The translations under genes were made by a program, and so were the position numbers. A stretch of 5,994 bases of DNA from Chloroflexota bacterium. Lineage in GTDB: Bacteria > Chloroflexota > Dehalococcoidia > SZUA-161 > SpSt-899. Where the stretch lies: positions 1-5,994 of the forward strand of contig JABHWQ010000401.1 of NCBI GenBank assembly GCA_018657655.1. Reading direction: 5' to 3'. Positions 5,107 through 5,994 of this stretch are shown here, in pieces (positions within the stretch are counted from its first letter, which is position 1; the number at the start of each line of letters is the position of its first letter). The notes beneath the pieces were generated by a model. That model was given only the letters and a program-made list of their open reading frames with translations, was not told the origin of the DNA and ran no database searches.

Positions 5107-5337
5107 TTGAAAGCAACAAAAACGATTGCATGGCTGCTATTTGCATACTGGGTTTTGATAGGCGTAATTAACATGGCATGTGTCGAGGGTATGTGCGCCA
5201 AGGGATCACTTGAGTTCCTGGGATATGCAGCGATCGGTGGACTTTGCTGTTTTCTGACGTTGAAGATCGGCGGACTGTTCGCCCATAGATCCCGGAAAGT
5301 TAAAGATAACAGGCAAACCACCCGGTGGTGGTCATGA
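5107..5337 (+). CDS. Small two-helix membrane protein, function unknown
   Basis: A 76-residue protein starting with TTG at 5107, chosen because GGAGGTGA (5096-5103) sits at ideal distance and a consensus promoter lies just upstream; no ATG is available. Helix 1 spans about residues 6-25 (TIAWLLFAYWVLIGVINMAC) and helix 2 about 35-59. The short loop between them carries C25 and C30, and helix 2 carries the pair C47/C48. The C-terminal tail from 60 on is strongly basic (HRSRKVKDNRQTTRWWS) and should face the cytoplasm, so both ends are inside. The last codons overlap the next gene by ATGA. I do not recognise the family. Confidence 0.75.
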   Translation: MKATKTIAWLLFAYWVLIGVINMACVEGMCAKGSLEFLGYAAIGGLCCFLTLKIGGLFAHRSRKVKDNRQTTRWWS

Positions 5338-5444
5338 AAAGAATCCTCGTTTTAGTCGGAATTGTAGGTGCAGCAATAGCGGTCTTCATGCGAAGGAAAA
5401 AATCGCATACTGATGCCAACGCTGAAGATAATTCCTCAGAATAG
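5334..5444 (+). CDS. Single-helix membrane microprotein, 36 residues
   Basis: The ATG at 5334 overlaps the TGA of the previous gene (ATGA), a classic arrangement for translational coupling; GGTGGTGG just upstream could serve as ribosome binding site. The protein MKRILVLVGIVGAAIAVFMR then RKKSHTDANAEDNSSE has one hydrophobic helix (3-19), a basic stop-transfer patch RRKK (20-23) and a polar acidic tail. The positive patch after the helix predicts an N-out, C-in anchor, though a short N-terminus also permits a signal-anchor reading. Small single-pass proteins next to another small membrane protein often form complexes; this is inference. I do not recognise a family. Confidence 0.65.
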   Translation: MKRILVLVGIVGAAIAVFMRRKKSHTDANAEDNSSE

Positions 5445-5603
5445 CCAACCCCGTAAACTGACGTCCCAATTCGTATTCCTCTTTTAGCACCACCACGCAT
5501 CCACGCTACGCGATTTCCCTCTCAAGTCACTCATATCCTCACATGTATTGTCACCAATGATTTACCCAATATTTACCCCCTTTTAACCACCCTTCTACTT
5601 TCG

Positions 5604-5633
5604 TTGACTTGAACTTTTACCATTGTGTGATAG
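5604..5633 (+). promoter_or_regulatory. Possible promoter of the holin-like gene
   Basis: TTGACT (5604-5609) and TGATAG (5628-5633) have an 18-bp spacer and lie 55 bp before the ATG at 5689. The -35 box is 5 of 6 and the -10 box is poor. GTGATAG occurs twice (5627-5633 and 5635-5641), so the exact -10 is uncertain. Confidence 0.4.
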
Positions 5634-5688
5634 GGTGATAGTACTGGGCGTAAGGCCTGATTATGGGTTTCGGTATTCGGAGGTTCAG

Positions 5689-5994
5689 ATGGCAAATGTA
5701 CAACCTTGGATCATTAAGGATCTGGCTAGCGATGGCGGATTGAAATCGAGGAAGCTTTGGGCATTTATTGTCACTCTGGCAGCAGGTGTCCCTCTCGCAT
5801 GGTTCAACAAGTTGAATGCAGGGGAAATCACAATGTTTCTTGGACTGTTTACGCTGTATTGTGTCGGAAACCTGGCTGCTAAACAAATAGTGACAGGACG
5901 CAATCTACGCAGATTGATGACCTCTACAAGTCAAGTGACCGAAGCTACGAGCCAAGCACCGACATCTACCGCAGAAGCAGCAACAAAAGAGGCG
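5689..5994 (+). CDS. Two-helix membrane protein of holin-like layout, 3' end outside window
   Basis: An open frame without a stop runs from the ATG at 5689 to the end of the window (102 codons so far). GGAGGT at 5679-5684, 5 nt before the ATG, is an excellent ribosome binding site. The protein begins with a polar stretch, then LKSRKLWAFIVTLAAGVPLA (18-37) forms helix 1, a short turn NKLNAGE follows, and EITMFLGLFTLYCVGNLAAK (46-65) forms helix 2. After that comes a basic segment (TGRNLRRL) and a Thr/Ser/Ala/Glu-rich, probably disordered tail. The SRK-(L/F)-W start of helix 1 and the paired helices recall small phage-type holin-like proteins found in phages and bacterial chromosomes, but this is layout resemblance and not a proven homology. 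No other phage gene is seen in the window. Confidence 0.7.
   Translation, partial: MANVQPWIIKDLASDGGLKSRKLWAFIVTLAAGVPLAWFNKLNAGEITMFLGLFTLYCVGNLAAKQIVTGRNLRRLMTSTSQVTEATSQAPTSTAEAATKEA

Noticed and set aside
1..5994. CRISPR array, tRNA or rRNA genes
   Set aside because: No regularly spaced repeats, no cloverleaf and no rRNA-like conserved blocks were found on reading both strands.

Overview
The window looks like a chromosomal stretch from an uncultured bacterium. Its base composition is moderate and its genes are small and widely spaced. My best guess is Chloroflexota, class Dehalococcoidia or a relative. This rests on the style of the decayed branched-chain-amino-acid-type binding protein at the left edge, the YwbE and lysine-rich microprotein pair, and the number of tiny membrane proteins. 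It is an inference from resemblance, not a proven placement.

Left part (1-935): debris. A minus-strand ABC-transporter substrate-binding protein gene runs off the left edge and is broken by at least three frame interruptions. Abutting its lost 5' end is a plus-strand remnant of an IS3-type insertion sequence: a probable terminal repeat, a hairpin over the ribosome binding site, and the first 30 codons of orfA.

Middle-left part (936-2576): three minus-strand genes that may be co-oriented units. In transcription order they are a 40-residue lysine-rich microprotein, a YwbE-family protein, and an RlmI-like class I SAM-dependent methyltransferase that lacks a PUA domain. Their likely theme is RNA or ribosome-related housekeeping. 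A gene-free stretch with a strong GC hairpin follows, then a minus-strand four-helix membrane protein resembling DUF5658 (3067-3507).

Centre (about 3768-4803): the most interesting part. A cyclic di-GMP class I (GEMM-I) riboswitch aptamer is followed by an intrinsic terminator, then a small MerR-like helix-turn-helix gene, then a stand-alone receiver-domain response regulator. The layout suggests that c-di-GMP controls read-through into a two-gene regulatory operon. The 3' third of the helix-turn-helix gene lies inside a 107-bp element bounded by a perfect 12-bp inverted repeat and packed with nested C-run/G-run hairpins. The gene's stop codon is in the right arm of that repeat.

Right part (4804-5994): a near-consensus sigma-70 promoter and a strong Shine-Dalgarno drive two overlapping microprotein genes, a 76-residue two-helix protein (TTG start) and a 36-residue single-helix protein joined by ATGA. 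The window ends in an open, truncated gene for a two-helix protein of holin-like layout with a Thr/Ala-rich tail.
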